Below, piece after piece: positions 1 through 11,850 of a DNA stretch of 64,000 bases (position 1 is its first letter; each line of letters opens with the position of its first letter). The DNA comes from Aphidius gifuensis (lineage: Eukaryota; Arthropoda; Insecta; Hymenoptera; Braconidae). The notes under the pieces are model-generated. The model was not told the DNA's origin and made no database searches. It worked only from the letters and a program-made list of their open reading frames with translations. A program made the position numbers and the translations under genes. Location: positions 7,502,001 to 7,566,000 of the forward strand of contig NC_057789.1 in the NCBI RefSeq assembly GCF_014905175.1, read 5' to 3'.

Positions 1-703
1 GTCAGCACTTTCTAAATAGAAATTATAATATCATTATCACTGCGTATGTCTATTCATACAATTAAATAAACATGTTCAAAAATAATAAACATAAATATTT
101 TTTATCAAGTGAAATACATAAATGCAATCTTTATAGTTTTTTTTTTTTAAATAATTGTGTGTATTATTAACAAAATTATTAAGTCATAAGTGGCATAAAC
201 AACAAAAAATGATTTTTTTTTAGTTCAAACTATATTCAATTATTATTTTTAAAAATAATAAATAATCACAATTTTTATTAAGCTTAATAATTATTATCTT
301 TTTTAGTTGCACAAATGATATAAATTTTTTTTATACAATAGTTTTTAAAATTCATAAATAATAATTGACTAGAATATTCAATATTATCATACAAAATACA
401 CAAATCAATTAATTAAAAAAATCATCGCAGTGTTGTAAAATAAAATGTAAATTAACAACTTGTCTCTTGAGCATGTGCTTTGTTTACAATTTTTTTCTTT
501 TTAAGATAAGTCATCATATTGACCATGAATATTATTCACAATTGAATTATCACTACAAATGTCTTTAGAATATTTTAAATATGAAATGTCGTTAATATTG
601 ATACGTATCAATGGATAATATTTTTGAATAAATAATAATAATCCAAAATAATCCGCCCAGCGAATAATTTCAAGCTACTCAAATCGTAATATTAAATATG
701 ATA
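1..703. other. A+T-rich 3' flank of MGAT2
   Basis: No supportable gene. This lies downstream of the minus-strand MGAT2 stop codon and presumably contains its 3' UTR. The sequence is dominated by A/T homopolymers and has no long open frame on either strand. Confidence 0.5.
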
Positions 704-3700
704 TTATTTACTATTCTGATAATAATACATCATACTTTTGCAAAGTTCATGATCACGTTTATCACCCCATCCACCATTGCCTTTTCTTAATTTTGGATTT
801 TTAACATTAGCAACTGTTAAATTTAATATTGTTGGAAACATATGTGATTTAGCTGATCTCAAAACATTCTGTACTTTAGCAATCACAGCCGTTGAATCAC
901 AATTATTTTTTTTATGATGAACCCCACTGTTGTACATAAAAACAAAACATAGAAATTATTAATTGCTAATTTAGTTAAATGCATCAACATACCATTCACC
1001 AATATGAAATACTCTTGGTGCTTTCATCATCATAGCAACAAGACCAGATTCAACACGTGGTGTTTTACCAGGACCTTTACTCATTGGAAGACAACTCTGT
1101 GCAATATGCTGAAGACTCCAATCCCAATTATAATCATCATATGAACAAAATTTTACTCCACAATTACGTAATTTATTCCATGTTGTACGATTAAATGCCA
1201 TTCCCATATTATGCTTACTACTTATCCAGGGTATAACTTCAGCCTACAAATAAATAAGCAACCATATTATAAATATTTTACTTAGAAAAAACAAACAATA
1301 ATAAATTTATCTTTGTCACAATAATGTAGTTGGAAAATAAAAAATAACAAATGATAAAGAACAATTTGTGTGAATGTCATGCATAACAAATTGATTGTAC
1401 TTAATATTAATGTGAGGTGAATATGTGTTGGCAATGATAAATGTAATGAAAAAAAAAATAATACATGCATATTAAAATGTATTAAAGAAATGTACTTTGA
1501 TACTGTAACAACGTAATTATCAAGCTGAAAATAAAAAAAGTTAATATAGATCATGCTGTTGTTGAATTTCCATGCTGTGTTACTGATAATCATCAGAAAT
1601 AATATGTAAATTAAATTGTATTTATCATCAGCAATTTGTTTTTATATTTCAGATTCATGTAGTTGTTGTTTTTGTTGATGATGTTGATGTGTTGTTTTGT
1701 ATAATCACAATGTTGTTGAGTGGATTTGATATAAAAATAATATATATAAAAAATGCATCGTCATTTAGAGTTGATAGACCTTCTGATAATGACTGTAGAG
1801 ACTTGGTAAAAGTTGATAAGACCAGATGGCTGATGTTTTATTTACTTTGGTGTTGTGATAAGTTGAGATGAGACCATTTGATGTAATCGACCATGATGAT
1901 AACTGCTGGTTTTTTTTTTGCTGTTGTTGATGGTGATGTTGAGGTTGTTGTTGTTGAACATGCTGATTATCTGATGATGATTTTAATTGTGATTTTTGCT
2001 GTTGACGTAGATACGTCTGATGATACTGCTTGGCTGTTAACTCATGTCTGTCTATTCCACGTATGAATTCTTTCTGAAGTACAGTATTCACGCCAACTTA
2101 CCCATTGTGTAATTTATTTTTATACATGCTTTATATATTTTTTTTTATTATTCTCTTCTTTGATATATACAATTATTAAATTATTCTTAAAAATTCTATG
2201 ATTTATTATTCAACAAAAATTCTAAATATATATATTTTTTATTATTCAAGTGATAAAATTTAATTTACGTGCTAAATTTAATTTTAACTATAACTCTTAC
2301 AAGCGTAATCACTTTTAAGCTTTTTTTATTATCAAAAAAAACAATTCATATAATTCAACTGAATGTTTAACTTGTTTTTTTTTTTTAAAATTTATTATTT
2401 CATAAAAATATATTTGCAATTCGTGCAATGATTGAATTGACGATAAAAAAAAAAAGCGCACGATAATAATATGGAAAAACAAATCGAAATTTTATAATTA
2501 TTTATGTAAAAATTTACCTTTCGTGTGTAATCTGTGTAGTAATTATAAGTCTTGACATATGTTCCGAGTGAAAGAATATTACAGCTTCTACATTCACTGT
2601 AACTTTTATCCTCCATTAGTCTTAAAACATGAAGAAAATCTTCAGCAACATAGTGATCCTCTTCGAGAAATAACACAAGACCAGTATGATTTTTCATAAT
2701 ATGTAATTGATCAAATACATAATTTGCTTTCCACCACCAGTGATGTTTTGTTTGTGTAAATTTTGCCTCACGATAATGACCATAAAGATCTGGATGTCTA
2801 GCATTTGTACAATTCATAGCTAAAGCTCTATAAATAATTACAAAAAAACAAATTAATAAATAGTTAATAATTGAATAAAAAAAATTATTAATAAAAATAA
2901 ATTTTTCATACTGTTTTTTATCAATATTTCTTGGACAATCATTTGGATCAACACCAGGAAATATATTTGGATGTGTTTGTATACTATTTGGATAAAAAAT
3001 TTGCATAACACGACAAAATTCAATTTTTTGAATAAGTTCATTAATTTCTGGATGCCAATAATCATGACTAAATATTAATAATATTTTTTCAATGCCTTTA
3101 GCTTGTGCTAATGATACAATAAGATGTCGTAAATATAAAATTCTTGTATGTACTTGTATAAGTATAACAGTTGAATCTGTTTCAAGTGGACCAAATGCAT
3201 CATCATTTGATATATTTTGATCATCATTAATACGTTTTATTATTTTTTTAATATCAAATATTTCAACTTCTGGATTTGTCAAATTTGTTCCATTTAAACT
3301 TTGTTGTATTGTGACATTATGACGTTCTTTAAAAAATCTATAAATAAAACAGTGCGCATTAATAGAACATTTATTAAATAAAAAAAAAAAAATAGTACAA
3401 AAGAATGCGGAAATAAATGAAATAAATAAAATAAATAAAGTTGTTAATGACATTACTTGGGTATGGCAATGAAAAGTATAAAAATTAAAAAAATACCTGT
3501 GAAGTTCTGGTGGTACTAGAGAAAATAATGTCTCATTTGCTGATTGAGATGGTTGATTTCTAGTTGTTAAATTACTAACATGTATTTGTAGCCATAAAAA
3601 TGTTGCCAAAAATACAAATGCAAATGTTCTTAATATTGTACCACGTGTTGATCTTCCACCACCAACTGATGAACCTGCTGTATTAATTTCCACTATAATT

Positions 3701-5149
3701 TTTTTTAAAAACAAACATAAAAATATATATTTACAAATTAGTATGAGTACCTATATAATTTTCAAAAAAATTTTTTCATAAAATAGTTTATTTAAAACAC
3801 CAATTTTTAAAATAGATCATGACAATTTTTGTATATATTTTTTAAAAATATATCTACTCTAAAAAACACGGAGAATAGTAAAGATGCGAGCTCAAAAGAA
3901 TAAGTAAAAAAAAGATATACTGAATAGATGTAAAATGGGTTTTTTTTTTTAATTTTTTCTTTAGAGTTAATGTATGTTTACCTCGCGTGTAGCCGGATTT
4001 TTTTCTTGTGTATACGGATGATACTGAGTAGGGCTTTACGAGTCCACGTTCCACATCGGACTCGCTGGGTTTTCCTATAAAAATATTGTTAAAAAAAAAT
4101 AGAAAAATAGAAAATTAAATTAAAACACGTAAAATGACTATGAGGGTTAACATAGGAGGTCATAAAATAATTTTTTAAAAAATATAATAGGATGATAAAA
4201 AAATTTAAACAATATAGAAATAAGGAAATTATTAAAATGCATTTTACGTGCTTTGTTTCATGCTGATATGCATATTTCAATAATAAATAAAAAAAATATA
4301 TATTATTTTATTTATTAAGCAATTTATAAATATTTAATAATTAAAAATAATAATAATATTTATTGCAAAACAATGACACAAATAAATTTGCAAGAAAAAA
4401 AAATAATGAGAGTAATACTTGCCCCTCATGTTGACATCCTTGATTGGTATTTCTAAGAAAAAAAAAAATTAAAAATATAATTAATATGCATAAATAAAAA
4501 ATGTTCAGGTTAAAAAATAATTTAATATTATTATTATAAAATAAATGACACGTGATAAAATATAATTATAAAATTTTTTTTTTTCGTTTCTTCAATGATT
4601 TTTCGATTAGAAATATGAAAAAGAGAATAAAAAATTTCGAAAATATTTCGTTGAGTATTTAACTGCAGTCCTCGTTGATGATGTAAAGTTTAATTGTTAA
4701 AAAAAATGTATATTTTTTATTCAAATGTATAATAATGTTGGTAAAAAAATTACTAATTAAAAATTTATTTCGTTGATGGTTTGAATTTCATTTTTAAATT
4801 ATTAAAAAAACGATCAATTTCGAAAATAATTATGGCAATTTTAAGTTGACTCACTGCTTGATATCTCCATAATATTATTACTTCAATTATAAATATATTT
4901 TTAACAATTGTGTAAATAAAATATTGTATCAAATCAATTAGTAACACGTCGACACAATAACACCTTTGTCACAACTAACACCTTAAAAGTAAAAATAAAA
5001 AAAGGTGACTAAGTTTTTCTATATTGAAAAATAAATAAAAAATTTACTTTTTTAAAATAAACAGCTTATCAAGAAATATATAATGTTTATCTAATCAGTT
5101 ATTATTAAATCAAGTCACCGGATTGGTCTACGAATAATATTGTCGTCAT
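704..5149 (-). CDS. MGAT2: Alpha-1,6-mannosyl-glycoprotein 2-beta-N-acetylglucosaminyltransferase (GnT-II)
   Basis: Golgi type II membrane enzyme that adds beta-1,2-GlcNAc to the alpha-1,6 mannose arm, committing N-glycans to the complex type. Coding exons (minus): 5149-5119, 4074-3982, 3692-3497, 3337-2912, 2827-2518, 1243-993 and 926-704; total 1530 nt, 509 aa, all junction phases continuous. A hydrophobic anchor lies near residues 64-84. Family landmarks are the acidic motif LEEDHY (about 303-308), the HHWWWKANYVFD stretch, CSYDDYNWDWSLQ, HHKK and the C-terminal NGGWGDKRDHELCKS, all close to vertebrate MGAT2. The catalytic exons are certain. The two 5' exons are inferred: the ATG at 5149 gives a start and the right phase, but the resulting ~60-residue cytoplasmic tail is unusually long for this family and the true start may differ. 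Long introns at 1244-2517 and 4075-5118 are A/T-rich. Confidence 0.88.
1846..2073 (-). other. Candidate in-frame Q/H-rich cassette exon inside MGAT2
   Basis: Within the MGAT2 intron, 228 nt are bounded by a CTTCAG acceptor (G at 2074) and an AAA|GTAAAT donor (GT at 1845-1844). The frame is open for exactly 76 codons and is phase 0 at both ends, matching the phase-0 junction between the exons ending at 2518 and starting at 1243. The peptide is rich in Gln, His, Ser and Lys with CAA/CAG runs. Joining the flanking exons directly already reproduces the normal family sequence, so this would be an optional insert. It may instead be chance openness of a CAA/CAT microsatellite. Confidence 0.25.
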
Positions 5150-8100
5150 ATTTTAAATCGTTAAAAGCGAAACTAATAATACCTGAAGAAAAAAAAAAAC
5201 AATAAAAAAACTATTATTACTATTGTTCAATGTAATAATAACAATTTTTTTTTTTAAATCAATTATTATACAAGTTGTTTTGATTTTTTTTTTAATGCTT
5301 GAGGATTAATATCAAAGTCGAAAAATATATAAAAAATAAAAAATTTTAGACTTTGTAAAACAGCAATAAGATATTGTAAATGAAATTTAATTTTTATTTT
5401 TTATTTAATTTATTATATATCGAAACATTTATTATCATACGTACAAGTGTTTTCATCAATAGTCTGTACAACATCCAGCATTGAAGTTTGTATTTTAAAA
5501 AAAAAAAATATGCATGTCGTGTTATCGCGTGTCCAACGTACGAAAGTATTCAAAAATATATATCATTATGTTTATCATATTGTTTTTTTTTTTTCATCAT
5601 CGAAGGAGGTCGATGATAGACTCAGTAAAAAAACCGACTGAATGAATAATTAATTGTAATTTTTAATTCACATGAGTGTCTAAAGATCCTTCACGACACG
5701 CTAACTTATTCACAACACATAATAACAAAAATAAAAATTATTTTAATTTATGTTTATTAATTTTTTTATATTTATTATCAAATAAATTATATTACCAGAC
5801 AAGTGTTTTTCATTGAAATCATTCATTATCATATAACTCCAGACAAAATAAATAATATTTGTCAATTTTTTAAAAATATTTCGCGAAAAATATATTACTT
5901 TTTCATTTCGCACTTTTATTTGATATTTTTAAAAATATCAAAAAACTAAATAACAATAACACAAATATTCTATTTTTGCATAATGACATAATTTATTTTA
6001 AAAATGAAAAAAAAAAATAATAGAAAATTTATTTTAACGATTTATCGAAATTTATTTTTTGTTTTTTCGATTGTAGAAATTTTTAATTTAACTGTATTTA
6101 AAATTTCATGAATGATTTTTTATTTTTTAATAAACAAATTATAGTTAATAAAATTTTAGTAAATATACAAAGATTAAATTTGAATGATATTTAAATTTTA
6201 AAACAGTGCATACAAGTCGAAACGCCGAGACCAACTGAACGACGGTTGGGATCCTCATCGACTTCAATCTAAGCACATACTTACTGCATTATTTTTTTTT
6301 CATTTTTTATTACACTTTTTTCTCTCTTTATTTATCTATCTCACTCTTTTAAACTCAATGATATTACATGTTTATAAATGCTGGTGAATCAAATAATACT
6401 CATTTGTGGTTTGTTTGATCTTTCTGTTAAATTATTATTAATATTTTATGAAAATATATGGATATTATTAACGTGGGTCTTTTTAAATAAATATATTTTC
6501 TCTCCCACGTGGCACTATTTATTTAACAATTTATTTCAATATAATTTATTCCATACGAAAAATACAAACTCAAGATAAGACAAATATAATTTTTAAAAAT
6601 AATTTGTTTTTATATGAATTTATAAAAACTGTGGCAATTTAATCTTACCGATAATAATAATTTATCTTTTATTTATTTTTCATTAAACATATCTATTTAT
6701 TATTGTCAATAAAAAATTATAAATAAAAAAACTAATCAACACTCATTGTAGACATCGATATCATATCAAATATCTGTAATTTATTATTATTGTTTTCGTC
6801 GAGTATATTTATCTCTAATTTTTTTATATTAATTATATATTATTTTTAAATAATAAATATATTTAATTTTTAATTAATAAATATATTTAATTTATAAATT
6901 TTTAATGTTATGTATGAGGGGTGAGGGGTGATTGAAATATTTGACAAAAAACCAAAGTGAAATTTATTGATAAATTTGAAAAAATTAATTAAATGCAATT
7001 TTTTATATATTTTAAACAAGTATTTACTCTTGAAAGCATTTACAAAGGCTTTAATATATATTTATAAAATTTTATAATAGATATGTGTGTATAGGTGTTG
7101 GTTGAAGGGGTTGCAACCCGAATATATGAGCAACGGATATCCGCATTGTCTCACACGATCGAGCCAACTCAGCTGACCTACATAAAACAATTTTATATTA
7201 CGTCAGGTCTAAGGTTAAAATTTCTTTTGACATATTTTTTTTTTTTAAATAATAAAGCTAGTTATATATTCAATACATCTATTGTCATATTAAATGATTA
7301 ATTTTCAACTTTACTGCAATTAATTTTTTTTTTTTTTTTTTCTTTCAATTTTATTCATGGTCATTTTTATCAAATATGCAATAATGCATTATTCAATTTA
7401 ATATTCACCAGATTTGTTATTTCATTGTCATATTTTTTTCATTTGTAAAAATAATATTTATATTATTTTTTTGCAAATTATATTACTGGTGAAATATTTT
7501 TTAAACAAATAAAAATTGCAGTAGAAATTTAAAATGACAAAATTAATTTTATTTTTAATTGTTTAATTTTTAAATTTTATTTTAGTTTTAAAAATAGTTA
7601 ATAAATTTATTAAATGATTATTTAATTATTGTAAAATCATTGACAATGAAAAAAAAAATTATCAATTATAAAAAAAAAAGTTTTAAAACAGATCTGTAAA
7701 ATTTTTCGATCTATTTTTTTTGCATATTGAAATTCAGTCAAGAGTGTATTTGGAAATGATCCAAATGTTTAATAACATAACAATAATCCAAGAAATTTAT
7801 AATAAAAATAATAATTGAAATAAATTTTTTGAAAAATTTAAAATTGATAAAAATAATTTTAGGTAAAATTATTATAATAAAATGGGAAATGTAAATGTTT
7901 ATAAATAAATGATGATTGCGTGGTGAGGATAAATGAATACTATAATGTAATTTTAGCTCGAGGGGCAGGATGAGACAAGAAATACCATGGGAAAAATATA
8001 TACAAGGAATCTCTTCTTATTGGCGACTTCCTTGATCAATGCTCATGGCTAAAATTGCTCGTATATAATGTACATTATACTATGAAATAAATACAGCAGT

Positions 8101-8910
8101 ATATCCAAATTTCCTTTCTTTGTTTTTTTTGCAATTTTTTTTTTTATGTATTACCTTTTTTTTCCTTTTTATTATATTAATAGATTTTTTATTTTTTTTA
8201 TTTTCCGATGGCTACGAGTGATTCCCCGGCTAAAATGATGACCACAACATAACGGGGCTTCGTTTTTTTTTTTTTTTTATTTTGTTTTATTTGCAACAAC
8301 CGGGAAATAAATTTAATAACACTGTTGACTTTAAAAAAATAACACAGTACCAAATGAAAATGAAAAGAAAAAAAATACGAAAAAAATTTTTATTTAATTA
8401 TTTATTTATAAAAAAAAAAATATTAAAAAATAAAAAAAAATAGATTTAAATATTATATACAATTATATATTTATGAAAAATAATTGTGAAAAAATATCAA
8501 TAAAATCAATAATAACAAGAAAATAAAACAATAAAAAAAAATAAAAATTTTTTCGCTAAATTACAGTTGTTATTGTAAATAATAAAATTATATATTAATT
8601 TGATTAAATTAAATTTCCCGCCAATAAAAACAAGTCAATAAAATTTCCAATTATTAGCAAGTTGTTTCCTTATTGATTACCTCAAATTTTAATACAAACC
8701 ACAACATACAAATGAAATTATTTATTTAAAAAAAAATAAAGCTAGTTAAAAAAAAAAATAAATAAATAAAGCTAATTTATTGATTTACAAATGAGAAATA
8801 TATTTATTTTATTTTAAAAAATTATTTAAACTTACAGAAAAAAAAGCACCATGACGTCGTGTCTGACTTAAAATCCACCGATGACAAGTACCACTTGAAA
8901 TAGCACTCAT
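5150..8910 (-). other. Upstream region of MGAT2 with possible leader exons
   Basis: Mostly A/T-rich non-coding sequence. Three more complex patches look like exons on the minus strand. First, 5182-5119 has a CTTCAG acceptor and a GTGACT donor and holds the proposed MGAT2 ATG. Second, 6268-6214 ends at GTATGC. Third, 8910-8836 begins with an ATG, is open for 25 codons and ends at a consensus GTAAGTTT donor. They may be alternative or untranslated 5' exons. Their joined frame does not enter the MGAT2 catalytic frame. The patches at 7095-7205 and 7950-8055 are also compositionally distinct but I cannot assign them. Confidence 0.3.
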
Positions 8911-10200
8911 AGCGCATTATTTATTTTATTTCATTTTAAAATATATCTATCAACAATGTCGTCAATTTAGCAGTGATTTTAACAACCAAAAATTCCATCA
9001 ATATTGCATATCAAAGTAGCCAAAACATTATTTGCCAATATTGTTTTATAAAAGCTCAATGAAATATCGAAATTTATTCGATTATAATTACACTTTGTGA
9101 TGTAAAATTTTATGTATAATGTATATTTTTTTTTAATTCACTTTGTACAGTATTAATGACACATTGAGAAAAAGTTGTAACGAGTCACCCTAAAATAACA
9201 ACGATGACTCCACCCTCGTTGGGATATGTCGGAAAATGGAAAATACAGTACAGAGCAAACGCCATCCCTCGGTTTATTCGTATTCAACTTGCAAGGGGTG
9301 TTTCGTAGAAATCAATAATTTTATTTTTTAATAATATAAACATTGTGCTTGCTTATTTACCGACTAAAAAAAATTTATAATAATTATTTAATTTAAAAAT
9401 AGCTTAATGATATTTATCCCTATCAAATGATTCATCAGCTGGATCAATTAATAGATCATTGTAATTATCAGAAAAATAATTTAAAATTTGAAACAAACAT
9501 ATATTTTTTTTGTTATAGTATAATAAAAATGAAAAAAAAAAATTTTACAAGACTGTTTGTTAATTTTTTCGACTTGAATTAAAGCTATTTTGGCGAAATG
9601 AATCTTGAAAATTAAAAATCCAAGATCAGTGAAGTTTCTATAACTTGCGATCAATGTTGAATTTCTACGTTAGAAATATTTGGAAATACTAAAACTACCA
9701 ATATTTTTCTTATCTAACGATAGATGTTTATAGAAAAATTCTCAGAATAAATATGTGTTCCTCGACAGCATCATTTTGATCAATCTCTGATAAAACTCCC
9801 TGGGGTTATTGCTTATCTCTGGATGGTAAAACATCGATGAAAGTTTTTTCATAGATAATTTCTAATGAAATTTAACAGCAAATTTATTCATCAATAATTT
9901 TAAAAATTTCATTGTTAATTTATTTTTATAGAAAATATTAAATCAGCGTGAAAAATAAATTATTTGTTAACTAAAAATTAAACAGAATATTTTAAATTAT
10001 TTTTACGTGTATGGGGTAAGCAATGGGGAGGGGAGGAAGGTCGCTCTTGTTGAAAAAAAAAGCGGCTAGAAATTTGTCGAAAATAAATTTGTAAATCAAT
10101 ACTTTACAGTATCATGAAAAATATAAATAAAAAAAATCAATTGACAATTATATATTTCACATAGACACAATTTTTTGAAATAATAAAAAAAATTTTAGGT

Positions 10201-10301
10201 GGCCTGCCTATCTACAATCACGTCTTTCATATACAATTTAAAAAATAAAAAATAATAATCTGAGATTATTGGCCTACCTATCGACAATCACGTCTTCCAT
10301 A
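10201..10301. repeat. Pair of 31-bp direct repeats 70 bp apart
   Basis: Positions 10201-10231 and 10271-10301 match at all but three of 31 positions and share the core ACAATCACGTCTT. The spacer is A/T-rich. The function is unknown. Confidence 0.8.
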
Positions 10302-10689
10302 CTGTGAATTTTTTTTTTTTTTTTAAATCTTAAATAAAATTCTAAATAAAAAAATTCAAACTAAATACAAAAAGAAGAGAACAGAAAAAAAATTATTAAT
10401 TCTCTTTATTCTTGCCTGGATTTATTTCAAATTTATATTTCTTTGAAGTTCTCAATTACGTATTAGAAATTTCCTTGTATAATTAAAATTTATAATTTAA
10501 AATTAACGCAGAAATTTTTGATTGTTATGTAAAATAAAAAACCAAAGATTATTTTAGAAATATCTTTAAAAGTTTTATTAATTATTTTTATATAACTCTG
10601 TAGGCAAAAAGCTCAAAATGACATTGATGGTTGAGGATGTGATTAAATTCAGTCTGTAAAATTAATTATGTGAATATTTCTATAAAGAA

Positions 10690-10990
10690 TTATATAATAT
10701 ATATAGGGGTTGAATATAAAAAAAGCGTGGTTGCATCTGGCAGCGTCGCTATTTTCTTGGGTATTTCTAGGGTATGGGTTATAAGTACTTTGAAACGTCT
10801 AGAAGCATTTGGTATTTCGAATAATAAAAAAATTCTTCATTCCAAAACGGCACTCGTATATGATTGCCAATGGGGATCATTCTAAAAGTTCATTTCATGC
10901 CTTATTTATTTGTAATAATGACATCGAAATACTCGATAAATTAATAAATAAATTTTCTAATTTTGATCTAGAAATTATTTCATATTCTCA
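10690..10990 (+). other. Coding-like fragment of unknown origin
   Basis: Base composition is noticeably less A/T-rich than the surroundings. Two overlapping open frames (10670-10885 and 10809-11162) cover it with more ordinary amino-acid mixtures than neighbouring spurious frames, as if one reading frame had been broken by a shift near 10860-10880. I do not recognise the product. It abuts the left 37-bp repeat that flanks duplicated block copy 1. It could be a degraded mobile-element or foreign gene, or chance. Confidence 0.2.
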
Positions 10991-11263
10991 AGTTTTTTTT
11001 TTAATAATAGCAATTTTTTTTATATCGAATGCTCTTCAATATATTCTTTATCCAATTGGACAACTTTTAGTCACATGGAAAATTACTCATTCACCTCAAT
11101 TCATTTGTACTTTCTTGATTTTTTTATTAAACAATAACTGTTTAACGTCAATCTATTGTTAATATAACATTATTATTACTCATCATTGTTTTATTTATTT
11201 TTTTTTACTTTGTATAATGACAAAGATACAATAAAAATTTTGTTTATTTTACAGTGCAAATCC

Positions 11264-11317
11264 CCCACGAAAAAATGCATATCCTGGACATGCCTTGGAT
11301 ATATATTTTTTCGTGGG
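11264..11317. repeat. Long hairpin in block copy 1
   Basis: The inverted repeat begins CCCACGAAAAAAT and ends ATTTTTTCGTGGG, with arms of about 20 bp and few mismatches. It is the counterpart of the hairpin at 18196-18249. Confidence 0.85.
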
Positions 11318-11690
11318 AGAAATACCTCATGTCTTCAATTATAATTATAAAATATTGTTTCTACACAATTAAAGACTAAGTCAAAATCATAAAATCATTA
11401 TCGAAAAACAAAAATCTTTACTAAAAAATTCATTAAATAGAAACAATGGGCAATTGTACAAATTTATTGTGAATATATATTTTAATGTATAGCGACAATG
11501 TCTGACTAATGCTTGACATAAACTACACAAAAAAAAATTTTTTTACTTTTTATTTCATCTAAATAAATTTATAAACATAAATATATTCATCTTTGCTGTT
11601 CATACTTAATTAATTTCATTTAATTAAAATTAATTATTCATTTTATTGATATTTTAAATAAATAAATAATTTTCAAATTCAGTAACACTA

Positions 11691-11850
11691 TCGGCACTGT
11701 ATACCGGAGAATTTACGGAGATATTTATACAAATTACACGGAAAAATTTACGGTGAATATGTGGTGTATAGTAATTATTGGATTGTTTATAAAACCCGTA
11801 AATGTCTCCGTATTTTCCGTAAATTTCCACGTATCGATGCATTGTATACC
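11691..11850. repeat. Foldback element with ACGGA motifs, copy 1
   Basis: A 160-bp stretch bounded by near-identical CACTGTATACC and CATTGTATACC. Inside, the left half (GGAGAATTTACGG, TACGGAGATATT) is imperfectly complementary to the right half (TGTCTCCGTATT, CCGTAAATTTCC), giving a MITE-like foldback. It accounts for a false 62-codon minus-strand frame. Confidence 0.7.

Noticed and set aside
4433..4466. A 34-nt exon with acceptor and donor as the MGAT2 start exon (ATG followed by AGG GGC)
   Set aside because: Its ATG frames run into stops, or join exon 4074-3982 in a frame that stops at the next exon. The route from the ATG at 5149 is the only one that keeps the catalytic frame.
7950..8055. 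Possible miRNA precursor from AATTTTAGC and GCTAAAATT arms
   Set aside because: Pairing beyond the nine-base ends is poor and no known insect miRNA seed was recognised.
11654..11842. A 62-codon minus-strand open frame, repeated at 18602-18784, as a duplicated gene
   Set aside because: Its peptide is produced by iterated ACGGA/TTTACGG motifs of a foldback repeat; there is no start context, no splice structure and one copy has lost codons.
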